42,531 nucleotides of DNA from positions 1-42,531 of the forward strand of contig DHOP01000090.1 in assembly GCA_002407775.1 (NCBI GenBank). The letters are read 5' to 3'. The position numbers and the translations under genes were made by a program. This DNA comes from Prevotella sp. UBA5387. GTDB lineage: Bacteria; Bacteroidota; Bacteroidia; Bacteroidales; Bacteroidaceae. Under the pieces are notes generated by a model. It worked only from the letters and a program-made list of their open reading frames with translations. It was not told the origin of the DNA and ran no database searches. Shown piece by piece: positions 8,400 to 16,752 of this stretch (within the stretch, counting starts at the first letter, position 1; every line of letters starts with the position of its first letter).

Positions 8400-9971
8400 A
8401 TGAAGAATCTCATCACAACAGTACTGTTTTCGGTATCTGCTGCAATGTCAGTTGCTGCCCAAGATGTTACGGCAACCATACAGGTTAACCAAGGTACAAG
8501 TATTATTCCAAGGGAAATATATGGCCAGTTTGCGGAACATTTAGGGTCTTGCATTTATGGTGGATTATGGGTAGGACCTAATTCAAACGTACCAAATACC
8601 CAAGGTTATCGCAATGACGTTTTGAAAGCACTTCAAGATCTTAAAGTGCCTGTTCTTCGTTGGCCTGGCGGTTGCTTTGCTGACGAATACCATTGGATGG
8701 ATGGTATCGGACCTCGTAGCCAACGTCCAAAGATGCAAAATAACAACTGGGGTGGTACCATTGAGGACAATTCGTTTGGTACACATGAGTTTCTCAACTT
8801 ATGTGAACTGCTTGGAGCTGAGCCATACATTAGTGGAAATGTAGGCAGTGGCACTGTAGAAGAGCTTGCCAAATGGGTGGAATATATGACCAGTGACGGC
8901 GATACGCCTATGGCAAACCTGCGTAGAAAGAATGGCAGAGATAAGTCATGGAATGTTCGCTACCTTGGTGTAGGCAACGAAAGCTGGGGTTGTGGTGGCA
9001 ATATGCGTCCAGAATACTACGCCGATCTCTACCGCAGATACTCTGTTTATTGCCGCAATTACGATAACCATCGTCTATATAAGATTGCATCTGGAGCCAG
9101 TGATTATGACTACAACTGGACAAAGGTGCTAATGAATAATGTCGGTGACCGAATGAATGGTGTCTCACTCCACTATTACACCGTTAAGGGTTGGGGTGGC
9201 AGCAAAGGTTCTTCTACAGCATTTGATAATCAGGAATACTATTGGACCATTGGCAAATGTCTACAGATTGAAGATGTCATCAATAAGCATTGCGCTATTA
9301 TGAACCAAACCGACCCTAAAAAGAAGATTGACCTTCTCGTTGATGAATGGGGTACATGGTGGGACGAAGAGCCAGGCTCTATTAGAGGACACCTCTATCA
9401 ACAGAACACTATGCGCGATGCTATGGTAGCTGCCTTATCGCTTAATGTTTTCCAGAGACATACCGACCGTGTGAAGATGGCTAACATTGCACAGATTGTC
9501 AATGTACTGCAAAGCATGATACTGACTGACACTATCGGCTCCGGTCATATGGTTTTGACGCCAACCTATCATGTCTTTTCCATGTACAAGGATTTCCAAA
9601 ATGCAACTTACCTCCCTATGAATGTTAAGACTGATTCTATCTCTGTTGAAGGGGGACACATGTATAAGATGGAAGATGGTAAAATTCCAGCCGTTTCTAT
9701 CTCTTCCGCTAAAAAACAGGATGGAACCATTGTTATTTCATTGGCCAATACAAGTCTAGATCAAAAGCAGAGCGTGGAGTTGACTTTGGATGGCGCACAG
9801 CCCAAGAAGGCTACAGGACGAATCCTTACTTGCAAGAACATCACCGATTATAATGATTTCCAACATCCAGATGTTGTATCAGCAGTAGACTTCAAAGACA
9901 CGAAGATCAAGAAAAATATTGTAAAGATCGAAGTTCCCGCCAAATCTATTATTGTGGTTAATCTGAAGTAA
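8400..9971 (+). CDS. Alpha-L-arabinofuranosidase, GH51, secreted
   Basis: A 523-residue glycoside hydrolase family 51 enzyme releasing terminal L-arabinofuranose from arabinan or arabinoxylan. It has a signal peptide (cleavage around AVAAQ-type residues 18-21, MSVAAQD). The acid/base Glu is E194 in GNESWG and the nucleophile is E316 in VDEWGTW; the active-site phrase RWPGGCFADEYHW precedes them. A C-terminal beta-sandwich (from about 400) completes the family architecture. Start chosen at 8400 because the signal peptide begins there; it lies 13 bp after the kinase stop. It supplies the operon's substrate from polysaccharide. Confidence 0.93.
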   Translation: MKNLITTVLFSVSAAMSVAAQDVTATIQVNQGTSIIPREIYGQFAEHLGSCIYGGLWVGPNSNVPNTQGYRNDVLKALQDLKVPVLRWPGGCFADEYHWMDGIGPRSQRPKMQNNNWGGTIEDNSFGTHEFLNLCELLGAEPYISGNVGSGTVEELAKWVEYMTSDGDTPMANLRRKNGRDKSWNVRYLGVGNESWGCGGNMRPEYYADLYRRYSVYCRNYDNHRLYKIASGASDYDYNWTKVLMNNVGDRMNGVSLHYYTVKGWGGSKGSSTAFDNQEYYWTIGKCLQIEDVINKHCAIMNQTDPKKKIDLLVDEWGTWWDEEPGSIRGHLYQQNTMRDAMVAALSLNVFQRHTDRVKMANIAQIVNVLQSMILTDTIGSGHMVLTPTYHVFSMYKDFQNATYLPMNVKTDSISVEGGHMYKMEDGKIPAVSISSAKKQDGTIVISLANTSLDQKQSVELTLDGAQPKKATGRILTCKNITDYNDFQHPDVVSAVDFKDTKIKKNIVKIEVPAKSIIVVNLK

Positions 9972-10006
9972 AATAAACTGAAATCGCAAAATAAGATGAA
10001 GTCTTT

Positions 10007-10037
10007 TTTGCGTTCTTCAATATCAGAAGTAATTTTG
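10007..10037 (+). promoter_or_regulatory. Promoter of tkt-rpiB
   Basis: TTTG (10007-10010), a 19-base spacer, then TAATTTTG (10030-10037): an exact match to the Bacteroidetes -33/-7 promoter pattern. Start of transcription expected near 10044, 36 bases before the tkt ATG. This gives transketolase and rpiB expression separate from the arabinose genes upstream. Confidence 0.65.
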
Positions 10038-10079
10038 CATTCAGTAAATTCTCATTAGAATAATAATATTAATATAACA

Positions 10080-12104
10080 ATGAACGACATTAAAATTATG
10101 AACAAAGCAGCCGATAACATTCGCATATTGGCTGCTGCTATGGTAGAGAAAGCCAATTCTGGACACCCAGGAGGTGCTATGGGTGGAGCCGACTTTATGA
10201 ATGTGCTTTTCTCAGAATATCTCGTTTATGATCCAGCAGACCCAACATGGATTGGCCGTGACCGTTTCTTCCTCGACCCGGGACACATGAGTACCATGCT
10301 CTATTCTGTCTTATCTTTCCGAGGATTGTTCTCTATGGATGATTTGAAGCAGTTCCGTCAGTGGCAATCTATTACCCCTGGCCATCCTGAACTGGACATT
10401 AATCGTGGTATAGAGAACTCATCTGGTCCATTGGGACAGGGGCACGCCATCGCAGCCGGTGCTGCTATTGCAGAGAAATTCCTCGAGGCTCGCTTAGGCA
10501 GAACGGTGATGAAGCACAAGATCTATGCATATATCAGTGATGGTGCTGTACAGGAAGAAATCTCTCAAGGTGTAGGACGTATTGCAGGAACCCTTGGATT
10601 GAACAACCTGATAATGTTCTATGACTCCAACGATATTCAGTTGTCAACAGAGACATCGGCCGTTACTTGTGAGAATACAAAGGCTAAATATGAGGCTTGG
10701 GGATGGAATGTGATGGAGATAAACGGCAATGACGTAGCTCAAATCCGTATCGCTCTTGATGCTGCCCAGAAGGAAGAAAAACGCCCGACTATCATTATTG
10801 GCAAGACAACTATGGCCAAGGGGGCGCTCAAAGCTGATGGTTCTAGTTATGAGAACAATGTGAAGACTCATGGCGCACCATTTGGTGATGGTGCTTATGA
10901 GAACACTATCCAGAATCTCGGTGGTGATTTTAATGAACCATTTGCTATCTTTGAAGAGACAAAAGCTCTCTATCAAGCTCGCGCTAAAGAGTTGACTAAG
11001 GTAGTTGCAGCACGCAAAGCAGATGTTGATGAGTGGCGCAAGGCTAATCCTGAAACAGCAACTCTTATGGACCAGTGGTTCTCTGGCAAGGCCCCCAAGG
11101 TTGATTGGACTAAGGTTGTACAAAAGGAAGGTTCCGCCACACGTGCTGCAAGTGCAGCTTGTTTGAGCGAATTGGCAAAGCAAGTTCCAAATATGATTTG
11201 TGCTTCTGCAGACCTTTCTAACTCTGACAAGACTGATGGCTTCCTGAAGAATACGCATGGCTTTGTACGCGGAGATTTCTCAGGAGCATTCTTCCAGGCT
11301 GGTGTCAGCGAGCTGACTATGGCTGATATGTGCATCGGTATGATGCTTCATGGAGGTGTTGTCTCTGCATGTGGTACATTCTTTGTATTCTCAGACTATA
11401 TGAAACCAGCCGTTCGCTTGGCTGCGCTCATGAAAGTTCCAGTGAAATTTATTTGGACTCATGATGCCTTCCGTGTTGGCGAGGATGGCCCTACTCATGA
11501 ACCAGTTGAGCAAGAGGCTCAGATTCGTCTCATGGAGAAGTTAAAGAATCATGACGGTAAGGACAGCGTGCGTGTATTCCGTCCTGCAGATGCTGATGAG
11601 ACAACCGTTTGCTGGAGGCTGGCCATGGAGAATACCGAGTCACCAACAGCCCTTATCTTCTCTCGTCAAGGTATAGCCAAGCTTCCCGAAGGTAATGATT
11701 ATGATCAAGCAGCCAAAGGTGCTTACATTGTAGCAGGCTCTGATGAGAACCCCGATGTGATCCTAGTGGCTAGTGGTTCAGAGGTTTCTACCCTCGAATC
11801 TGGCACAGCAGCCTTACGCAAGGATGGCATTCGTGTACGTGTTGTCAGTGCTCCTTCTGAAGGACTGTTCCGTAGTCAGAGTGCTGAATATCAGGAGAGA
11901 GTTCTCCCCTACAATGTGAAAAAATTTGGTATGACCGCTGGGCTGCCTGTCACTCTTGAGGGATTGGTAGGCATTGGACCTAACAGCAAGGTCTTTGGAA
12001 TGACAAGTTTCGGTTTCTCTGCACCTTATAAGGTACTCGATGAGAAGCTTGGATACACTGGTGAAAATGTGTATAATCAGGTAAAAGCATTCCTTAACAA
12101 ATAG
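10080..12104 (+). CDS. tkt: Transketolase
   Basis: Thiamine diphosphate enzyme of the non-oxidative pentose phosphate pathway, 674 residues. It contains the N-terminal ANSGHPGG and ISDGAVQEEISQG motif (the Bacteroidetes variant of the GDG thiamine-binding motif), ending in YDSN, and the central pyrimidine-binding domain with THDAFRVGEDGPTHEPVEQ. It carries xylulose 5-phosphate made by AraD into central metabolism. Eight bases separate its stop codon from the rpiB start, so the two genes are co-transcribed. Confidence 0.96.
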   Translation: MNDIKIMNKAADNIRILAAAMVEKANSGHPGGAMGGADFMNVLFSEYLVYDPADPTWIGRDRFFLDPGHMSTMLYSVLSFRGLFSMDDLKQFRQWQSITPGHPELDINRGIENSSGPLGQGHAIAAGAAIAEKFLEARLGRTVMKHKIYAYISDGAVQEEISQGVGRIAGTLGLNNLIMFYDSNDIQLSTETSAVTCENTKAKYEAWGWNVMEINGNDVAQIRIALDAAQKEEKRPTIIIGKTTMAKGALKADGSSYENNVKTHGAPFGDGAYENTIQNLGGDFNEPFAIFEETKALYQARAKELTKVVAARKADVDEWRKANPETATLMDQWFSGKAPKVDWTKVVQKEGSATRAASAACLSELAKQVPNMICASADLSNSDKTDGFLKNTHGFVRGDFSGAFFQAGVSELTMADMCIGMMLHGGVVSACGTFFVFSDYMKPAVRLAALMKVPVKFIWTHDAFRVGEDGPTHEPVEQEAQIRLMEKLKNHDGKDSVRVFRPADADETTVCWRLAMENTESPTALIFSRQGIAKLPEGNDYDQAAKGAYIVAGSDENPDVILVASGSEVSTLESGTAALRKDGIRVRVVSAPSEGLFRSQSAEYQERVLPYNVKKFGMTAGLPVTLEGLVGIGPNSKVFGMTSFGFSAPYKVLDEKLGYTGENVYNQVKAFLNK

Positions 12105-12112
12105 GATTGACT

Positions 12113-12559
12113 ATGGATATTAAGAAAGTAGGCTTAGCCAGCGATCATGCTGGCTTTGCTATGAAAGAGTTTGTGAAACAGTATCTTGATGAGAAGGGTA
12201 TTCCTTATCATGACTATGGTACCTATTCCGAAGAGAGTACAGACTATCCAGACTATGGTCATCAGCTCGCTCGCGGAATAGAGAATGGTGATGTGTATCC
12301 AGGTATTGCCGTTTGTGCTACTGGCGAAGGTATGTCTATGACGCTCAACAAGTATCAGCATATTCGTGCAGCACTATGTTGGATTCCTAAGGTTGCTCAT
12401 CTGACACGCGCCCATAACAATGCCAATGTGCTAGTGTTGCCTGGAAAAATCATTGACAATGATACAGCACGCGCTATCATGGACGAATACTTCTCAACCG
12501 ATTTTGAGGGTGGCCGTCACCTACGTCGTATAAATAAGATTCCAGTGGATGCTTGCTAA
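12113..12559 (+). CDS. rpiB: Ribose-5-phosphate isomerase B
   Basis: RpiB/LacAB family, 148 residues, interconverting ribose 5-phosphate and ribulose 5-phosphate. The N-terminal LASDHAGF, the C/T-rich active-site segment AVCATGEGMSMTLNK and the RAHNNANVLVLPGK stretch are family hallmarks. I start at ATG 12113, eight bases after the transketolase stop; a TTG at 12107 would only add two residues. Confidence 0.95.
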   Translation: MDIKKVGLASDHAGFAMKEFVKQYLDEKGIPYHDYGTYSEESTDYPDYGHQLARGIENGDVYPGIAVCATGEGMSMTLNKYQHIRAALCWIPKVAHLTRAHNNANVLVLPGKIIDNDTARAIMDEYFSTDFEGGRHLRRINKIPVDAC

Positions 12560-12582
12560 GTAGCATTCCCATATAACTTTAC

Positions 12583-12636
12583 AATCCTTAGATTATATTG
12601 GTTTGCCAATCATTGCATCCAGTTGGTCTAAGGATT
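12583..12636 (+). terminator. Hairpin after rpiB / upstream of folK-like gene
   Basis: AATCCTTAGA (12583-12592) pairs perfectly with TCTAAGGATT (12627-12636), enclosing a smaller hairpin ATTGG-TTTG-CCAAT (12597-12610). It lies in the gap between rpiB and the folK-like gene, ending 12 bases before that gene's ATG. No T-run follows, so a leader structure is as likely as a terminator. Confidence 0.45.
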
Positions 12637-12648
12637 TATAATTATTTC

Positions 12649-13044
12649 ATGGACGACAGTCAGCTTATTCTTTGTTTAGGAAGTAATTTCGAACAAGAGA
12701 AAAACATACAGCAGGCACAAAAAATGCTACGCCTGGAACTTCCAAACCTTTGCTTCACACATAATCTTTGGACAGAGCCCATTGGTGTAATTACCCCTAA
12801 TTATCTCAATTGTTTAGCATATGGCACGATAAGTATAACTTATTGGGATATTCTGAAACTTACTAAACGTATCGAACAAAGACTTGGACGTTCACAAAAA
12901 GCTGCATCTTCTACGAAGATAACCATTGATATTGATATCCTGCAATACGGTAATGACAAGTTTCACTTATCCGATTGGGAGCGAAATTATGTCAAAGAAT
13001 TATTGGTCGAAATATCTACACAGTACCAAGATACAAAAGAATAA
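12649..13044 (+). CDS. HPPK (FolK)-like protein, short and divergent
   Basis: A 131-residue protein resembling 6-hydroxymethyl-7,8-dihydropterin pyrophosphokinase: N-terminal LILCLGSNFEQEKNIQQA, middle WTEPIGV and TIDIDILQYG at about 98-107. The family's conserved Arg/Trp-Gly-Pro-Arg stretch before the acidic IDLDIL motif is replaced by SSTKI, and the C-terminal catalytic part after it is short and altered. FolK proteins are commonly about 150-165 residues. It may be a paralogue with reduced or changed activity. Start chosen at 12649; upstream codons would run through the hairpin. It is not obviously co-transcribed with rpiB. Confidence 0.65.
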   Translation: MDDSQLILCLGSNFEQEKNIQQAQKMLRLELPNLCFTHNLWTEPIGVITPNYLNCLAYGTISITYWDILKLTKRIEQRLGRSQKAASSTKITIDIDILQYGNDKFHLSDWERNYVKELLVEISTQYQDTKE

Positions 13045-13103
13045 TTCCTCGAAAATACATCGATATTCTTTCATTTATTGTTCATTCTTGTGAAAAAAAT
13101 AAC

Positions 13104-13129
13104 ATTTTAGCAAAAAAAATTGCTAAAAT
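13104..13129. promoter_or_regulatory. Perfect 10-bp inverted repeat abutting the trp promoter
   Basis: ATTTTAGCAA (13104-13113) and TTGCTAAAAT (13120-13129) are perfect complements around six A residues. The element ends two bases before the trp -33 box (13132). It has no T-run in the + direction, so an operator is more likely than a terminator of the folK-like gene. Confidence 0.45.
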
Positions 13130-13131
13130 AA

Positions 13132-13162
13132 TTTGACGACTTAAAATTACTCTGTATATTTG
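13132..13162 (+). promoter_or_regulatory. Promoter of the trp operon
   Basis: TTTG (13132-13135), 19-base spacer, TATATTTG (13155-13162), an exact Bacteroidetes-type promoter. Transcription would start near 13169, about 20 bases before the leader peptide ATG at 13190. Confidence 0.75.
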
Positions 13163-13189
13163 CAACTAGAAATCAATAAAAAATTCGAT

Positions 13190-13249
13190 ATGACAATTTC
13201 TATGTTCACAGCATGGTGGTGGCGTAACTCAAGATTCAAAAAGTCGTGA
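13190..13249 (+). CDS. trpL: trp leader peptide (three consecutive Trp codons)
   Basis: A 19-codon reading frame encodes MTISMFTAWWWRNSRFKKS, with TGG TGG TGG at 13214-13222. It lies just downstream of a consensus promoter and is followed by a strong terminator hairpin (13290-13322) ahead of the trp structural genes. This is the classic arrangement of a ribosome-mediated attenuator: shortage of charged tRNA-Trp would stall ribosomes at the Trp run and alter folding downstream. I could not identify a clean antiterminator by eye; two GTCGT copies (13243-13247, 13250-13254) can pair with ACGAC in the terminator's 3' arm and are candidates. Confidence 0.85.
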   Translation: MTISMFTAWWWRNSRFKKS

Positions 13250-13289
13250 GTCGTTAAGGCATGTGTGTACATTAAGTATCAATATCATC

Positions 13290-13322
13290 AAGGCCTGTCG
13301 TTCTTACGACAGGCCTTTTTTT
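13290..13322 (+). terminator. trp attenuator terminator
   Basis: AAGGCCTGTCGT (13290-13301), loop TCTT, ACGACAGGCCTT (13306-13317): a perfect 12-bp stem with a 4-base loop, followed by a T-run. It lies between the Trp-rich leader peptide and trpD, as expected for an intrinsic terminator controlled by attenuation. Confidence 0.88.
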
Positions 13323-13496
13323 GTATTGGTAGTTTCAACGATAAACCTTATTCAATCGAAATTGATGATGAGAATTATTCAATAAATAAGTAAAAAGAAT
13401 AAAACCAAACTCAAAAGATAAAGCAAACAATAAACCCGGGAATGCTTGCCAATCTTAGAGCTTAATAAATCAGATAACAATAAAAAATACAAGACT
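13323..13496. other. Untranslated segment between attenuator and trpD
   Basis: About 174 bases of A-rich sequence without a credible gene. Together with the leader, the gene-free distance from the folK-like gene to trpD is about 450 bases, holding in order the inverted repeat, promoter, leader peptide and attenuator. Confidence 0.6.
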
Positions 13497-14501
13497 ATGA
13501 CAATGAAATCCGTGTTAGAGCGTGTGTTGAACCATGAGTTACTCACTCGCGAAGAGACAAAGAATATTTTGATTGGCATTACCAGGAGTGAATACCCTGA
13601 TGAGCAGATTACCGCCCTACTCACAGGCCTGCAAATGCGTGGCATAACCGTTGATGAACTGCTTGGATTCCGTGATGGTATATTAGAAACGGGTGCACCA
13701 GCAATTCTCAATAGTGATCGTTACATTGATGTTGTTGGTACAGGCGGTGATCGTAAGAATACTTTTAATATTTCAACTACTTCATGCTTCGTCATAGCTG
13801 GTGCGGGATATCGCGTGGCCAAGCATGGCAACTTTGCTGCTACCTCTGTCAGCGGCGCTTCAAATGTCATTGCCGAGCATGGTGTGAAATTCACATCGGA
13901 CATAGACAAGCTCAACCGTAGTATGGAAGAATGTGGCATTGTTTATCTGCATGCTCAACTCTTCGCAACAGCAATGAAATTTGTTGGCGGCATTCGTAAA
14001 GCCCTACAGTTTCCTACGGTATTTAATCTTCTTGGCCCAATCATTAATCCCTCACGCCCCAAAGCACAACTTCTCGGTGTGGCAAACCTTGATCAAATGC
14101 GTCTTTACAATGAAGTCTATCGTAAGCTAGGGGTTGATTACGGCATTGTAAATAGCATTGATGGTTATGATGAAATTTCCCTTACAAGTGATTTTAAGGT
14201 ATCAACCAATGACTATGAGCGTATCTTCAGTCCGTCCGACCTTGGTTTCGAGAAGGCCAAACCTGAGGAGTTGGTAGCTGGTGCAACGGAGGAAGAAGCA
14301 GCAAAGATTTTCGATGCCGTACTGGAAAACCGTTCATTGTCTGCTCAGAAGAATATAGTACTCGCCAATGCTGGCTTTGGTATCCAGGTAATGGAGAATG
14401 GACAAAAAGACATCCAAGAGTGTATTGCAATCGCTAGAGAGTCTTTGGAGAGTGGTAAAGCTTTGGCAACATTCAAGAAATTCGTTGAGCTCAATTCGTG
14501 A
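13497..14501 (+). CDS. trpD: Anthranilate phosphoribosyltransferase
   Basis: Transfers phosphoribose from PRPP to anthranilate, 334 residues from the ATG at 13497 (a second ATG follows at 13503). The nucleotide-binding motif DVVGTGGDRKNTFNIST, the KHGNFAATSVSGASN segment and the FNLLGPIINPSRP region are diagnostic. It is a stand-alone TrpD, not fused to TrpG. It opens the operon's structural genes; one base separates its stop from the trpC start. Confidence 0.96.
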   Translation: MTMKSVLERVLNHELLTREETKNILIGITRSEYPDEQITALLTGLQMRGITVDELLGFRDGILETGAPAILNSDRYIDVVGTGGDRKNTFNISTTSCFVIAGAGYRVAKHGNFAATSVSGASNVIAEHGVKFTSDIDKLNRSMEECGIVYLHAQLFATAMKFVGGIRKALQFPTVFNLLGPIINPSRPKAQLLGVANLDQMRLYNEVYRKLGVDYGIVNSIDGYDEISLTSDFKVSTNDYERIFSPSDLGFEKAKPEELVAGATEEEAAKIFDAVLENRSLSAQKNIVLANAGFGIQVMENGQKDIQECIAIARESLESGKALATFKKFVELNS

Positions 14502-14502
14502 T

Positions 14503-15291
14503 ATGGCAGACATCTTAGAAGAAATAGTAGCTTATAAGCACAAGGAGATTGCTGGGGCGAAGCAGCTTTTACCAGGGAGACAGTTGCACAGCATTGTTGA
14601 ATCGATGTTGGACCAGCAACTCCCTTCCATGCGCGAGGCTTTGATGAAGTCGTCAACTGGCATTATCGCCGAGTTCAAACGTAAATCACCTTCCAAGGGT
14701 TGGATACATCAGGATGCGCAAGCTGACATTGTTCCATTAAGCTATCAGCAGAAGGGGGCTACTGCGCTGAGCATATTGACTGATGAACACTTCTTCGGTG
14801 GCAACGATAGTTTTATTGTGACGGCAAGGCAGTCAGGAGTGACCATACCCATCTTATATAAGAACTTCATCGTCGATGAGTACCAACTTTTCCAGGCGCG
14901 AAAGACCGGAGCATCCACTGTTTTGCTTATTGCCGCTGCAGTTGCAAAGGATGAGTGTAAGCATCTATTGCATATGGCCCATGAATTAGGTTTGGAAGTG
15001 TTATTGGAAATGCATAATAAACGAGACATTGAGTACGCAGAGTACAGTCCTGACCTCTATGGCATCAACAACAGAGACCTCGGTTCATTCCATACTAATG
15101 TACAAAACTCATTTGACTTGGTTCATCTGCTACCGCAAAATGTCTGTAAGGTTAGCGAAAGTGGCATAGACAACCCCGACACCATCAAACATTTGCGTGC
15201 TGAAGGATACAAGGGCTTTCTCATGGGTGAAGCATTTATGCATTCAGAAGATCCGGGAATGGCACTTCAAAAACTTATCGCACAGCTATGA
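14503..15291 (+). CDS. trpC: Indole-3-glycerol phosphate synthase
   Basis: TIM-barrel enzyme, 262 residues, closing the indole ring in tryptophan synthesis. The N-terminal ADILEEIVAYKHKEI helix, the catalytic Lys stretch AEFKRKSPSKGWI, YGINNRDLGSF and the C-terminal SESGIDNPD and GFLMGEAFM phosphate-binding parts fit TrpC. Start chosen at 14503, immediately after the trpD stop; an upstream in-frame extension lies entirely within trpD. Overlaps trpF by four bases (ATGA), suggesting translational coupling. Confidence 0.96.
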   Translation: MADILEEIVAYKHKEIAGAKQLLPGRQLHSIVESMLDQQLPSMREALMKSSTGIIAEFKRKSPSKGWIHQDAQADIVPLSYQQKGATALSILTDEHFFGGNDSFIVTARQSGVTIPILYKNFIVDEYQLFQARKTGASTVLLIAAAVAKDECKHLLHMAHELGLEVLLEMHNKRDIEYAEYSPDLYGINNRDLGSFHTNVQNSFDLVHLLPQNVCKVSESGIDNPDTIKHLRAEGYKGFLMGEAFMHSEDPGMALQKLIAQL

Positions 15292-15968
15292 AAATCAAGG
15301 TATGCGGCATGCGTGAAGCTAGCAACATCAGCAGTGTTGCTGCTTTAGACATCGACATGATGGGGTTTATATTCTACCCTAAATCTTCGCGCTATGTCAT
15401 GGAGGACAAGCTTGAGGCTGAACAACATAATCTCACCATTAAGTCGATTGAAACTCTAAAAAATAACTCTAAATCCATCCGTCGAGTTGGTGTGTTTGTC
15501 GATGATAATCCTCAGCATATACTTGAAAGTGTCAGATCTTACTCCCTAAATACCATTCAATTACATGGAAGGGAAGATCGTAACTACATAGTTGCTTTAA
15601 AAGATTTACTTCAGACAAACACCCTCTTCACTATTACCATTATTAAAGCCATATCTGTGGCAACCCAAGATGACTTTTCTCGCAGCAACGAATATGAGGG
15701 CATTGTCGACATGTTGCTGTTCGATACTGCGAGTGCATCAAAGGGTGGTAGTGGAAAACAATTTGACTGGTCGTTATTGCAAGCTTATAATGGTAATACC
15801 CCTTTTCTGCTAAGTGGGGGTATCGGGCCGGACGACGTGTCAAGCATACGGCAATTTCATCATTCACAATTTGCAGGAATTGATGTTAACAGCCGATTTG
15901 AATCTTCTCCAGGTATCAAGGATGTGACGAAACTGCAAACATTTATCCAACAAATCAAAGCAATATGA
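15288..15968 (+). CDS. trpF: Phosphoribosylanthranilate isomerase
   Basis: Amadori isomerase of the tryptophan pathway, 226 residues. N-terminal KIKVCGMREASNI with the catalytic Cys, GVFVDDNPQHI, IQLHGRED, the catalytic Asp region LLFDTASASKGGSG and LSGGIGPDDV are typical. ATGA overlaps link it to trpC before and trpA after. Confidence 0.95.
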   Translation: MKIKVCGMREASNISSVAALDIDMMGFIFYPKSSRYVMEDKLEAEQHNLTIKSIETLKNNSKSIRRVGVFVDDNPQHILESVRSYSLNTIQLHGREDRNYIVALKDLLQTNTLFTITIIKAISVATQDDFSRSNEYEGIVDMLLFDTASASKGGSGKQFDWSLLQAYNGNTPFLLSGGIGPDDVSSIRQFHHSQFAGIDVNSRFESSPGIKDVTKLQTFIQQIKAI

Positions 15969-16750
15969 ATAAAATAAATCATCTCTTTCAGAGCAATCAA
16001 GATAGGAAGCTTCTTTCACTATACTTTTGTGCTGGAAGTCCAACGCTAGAAAACACCGGTGATGTCATCAAGGCAATGCAGGCCGGAGGCATCGATATGG
16101 TTGAAGTAGGTATCCCGTTCAGCGACCCTTTGGCCGATGGCCCAGTCATACAGAGTGCAGGAACTACAGCCTTACATAATGGAATGACACTCTGTCATTT
16201 GTTTGAACAACTACGTGCCATCAAGGATGAAGTGCACATCCCATTGCTATTGATGGGCTATCTCAATGTCATTATGCACTACGGTGTCGCTCGTTTTTGT
16301 GAGAGTTGCGCCGAGTGTGGTATATCAGGCTTTATAATCCCGGATCTTCCATTCAAGGATTATTTGAATGATGTGAAGCCTTTAGCCGATCGGTACGACC
16401 TTCGTGTCATCATGATGATAACACCTGAGACTAGCGAAGAACGTATCCGGATGATCGACAACAACACCGACGGATTTATTTATATGGTCTCTTCTGCTAG
16501 CGTTACAGGTGCACAACAAGATTTCAACGCCACCAAAGTAGACTATTTCAAACGCATTGATGATATGCATCTGCGCAATCCTCGTATGATTGGCTTTGGT
16601 ATAAGCAACCATCAGACGCTGCAACTGGCTCAAACCTACTCCTCAGGTGCAATCATTGGTAGCAAGCTTGTTTCTCTTCTTAACGAGACAAAAGATCCAG
16701 CCGAGGCTGTTGAACAACTGAAACAGGCACTAATGCCTTCTAAACAATAA
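15965..16750 (+). CDS. trpA: Tryptophan synthase alpha subunit
   Basis: Releases indole from indole-3-glycerol phosphate, 261 residues. The N-terminal signature VEVGIPFSDPLADGP carries the catalytic E47 and D58; YMVSSASVTGA and GFGISNHQ complete the phosphate site. It works as the alpha2beta2 complex with TrpB, whose gene starts two bases after the trpA stop. Confidence 0.96.
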   Translation: MNKINHLFQSNQDRKLLSLYFCAGSPTLENTGDVIKAMQAGGIDMVEVGIPFSDPLADGPVIQSAGTTALHNGMTLCHLFEQLRAIKDEVHIPLLLMGYLNVIMHYGVARFCESCAECGISGFIIPDLPFKDYLNDVKPLADRYDLRVIMMITPETSEERIRMIDNNTDGFIYMVSSASVTGAQQDFNATKVDYFKRIDDMHLRNPRMIGFGISNHQTLQLAQTYSSGAIIGSKLVSLLNETKDPAEAVEQLKQALMPSKQ

Positions 16751-16752
16751 GG

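Noticed and set aside
9985..10013. Terminator after the arabinofuranosidase gene
   Set aside because: Only a 7-bp CGCAAAA/TTTTGCG stem with a long loop, overlapping the tkt -33 box; too weak to call.
10644..11258. 204-codon open frame on the - strand
   Set aside because: Antisense to transketolase, with odd Cys/Leu-rich composition; shadow frame.
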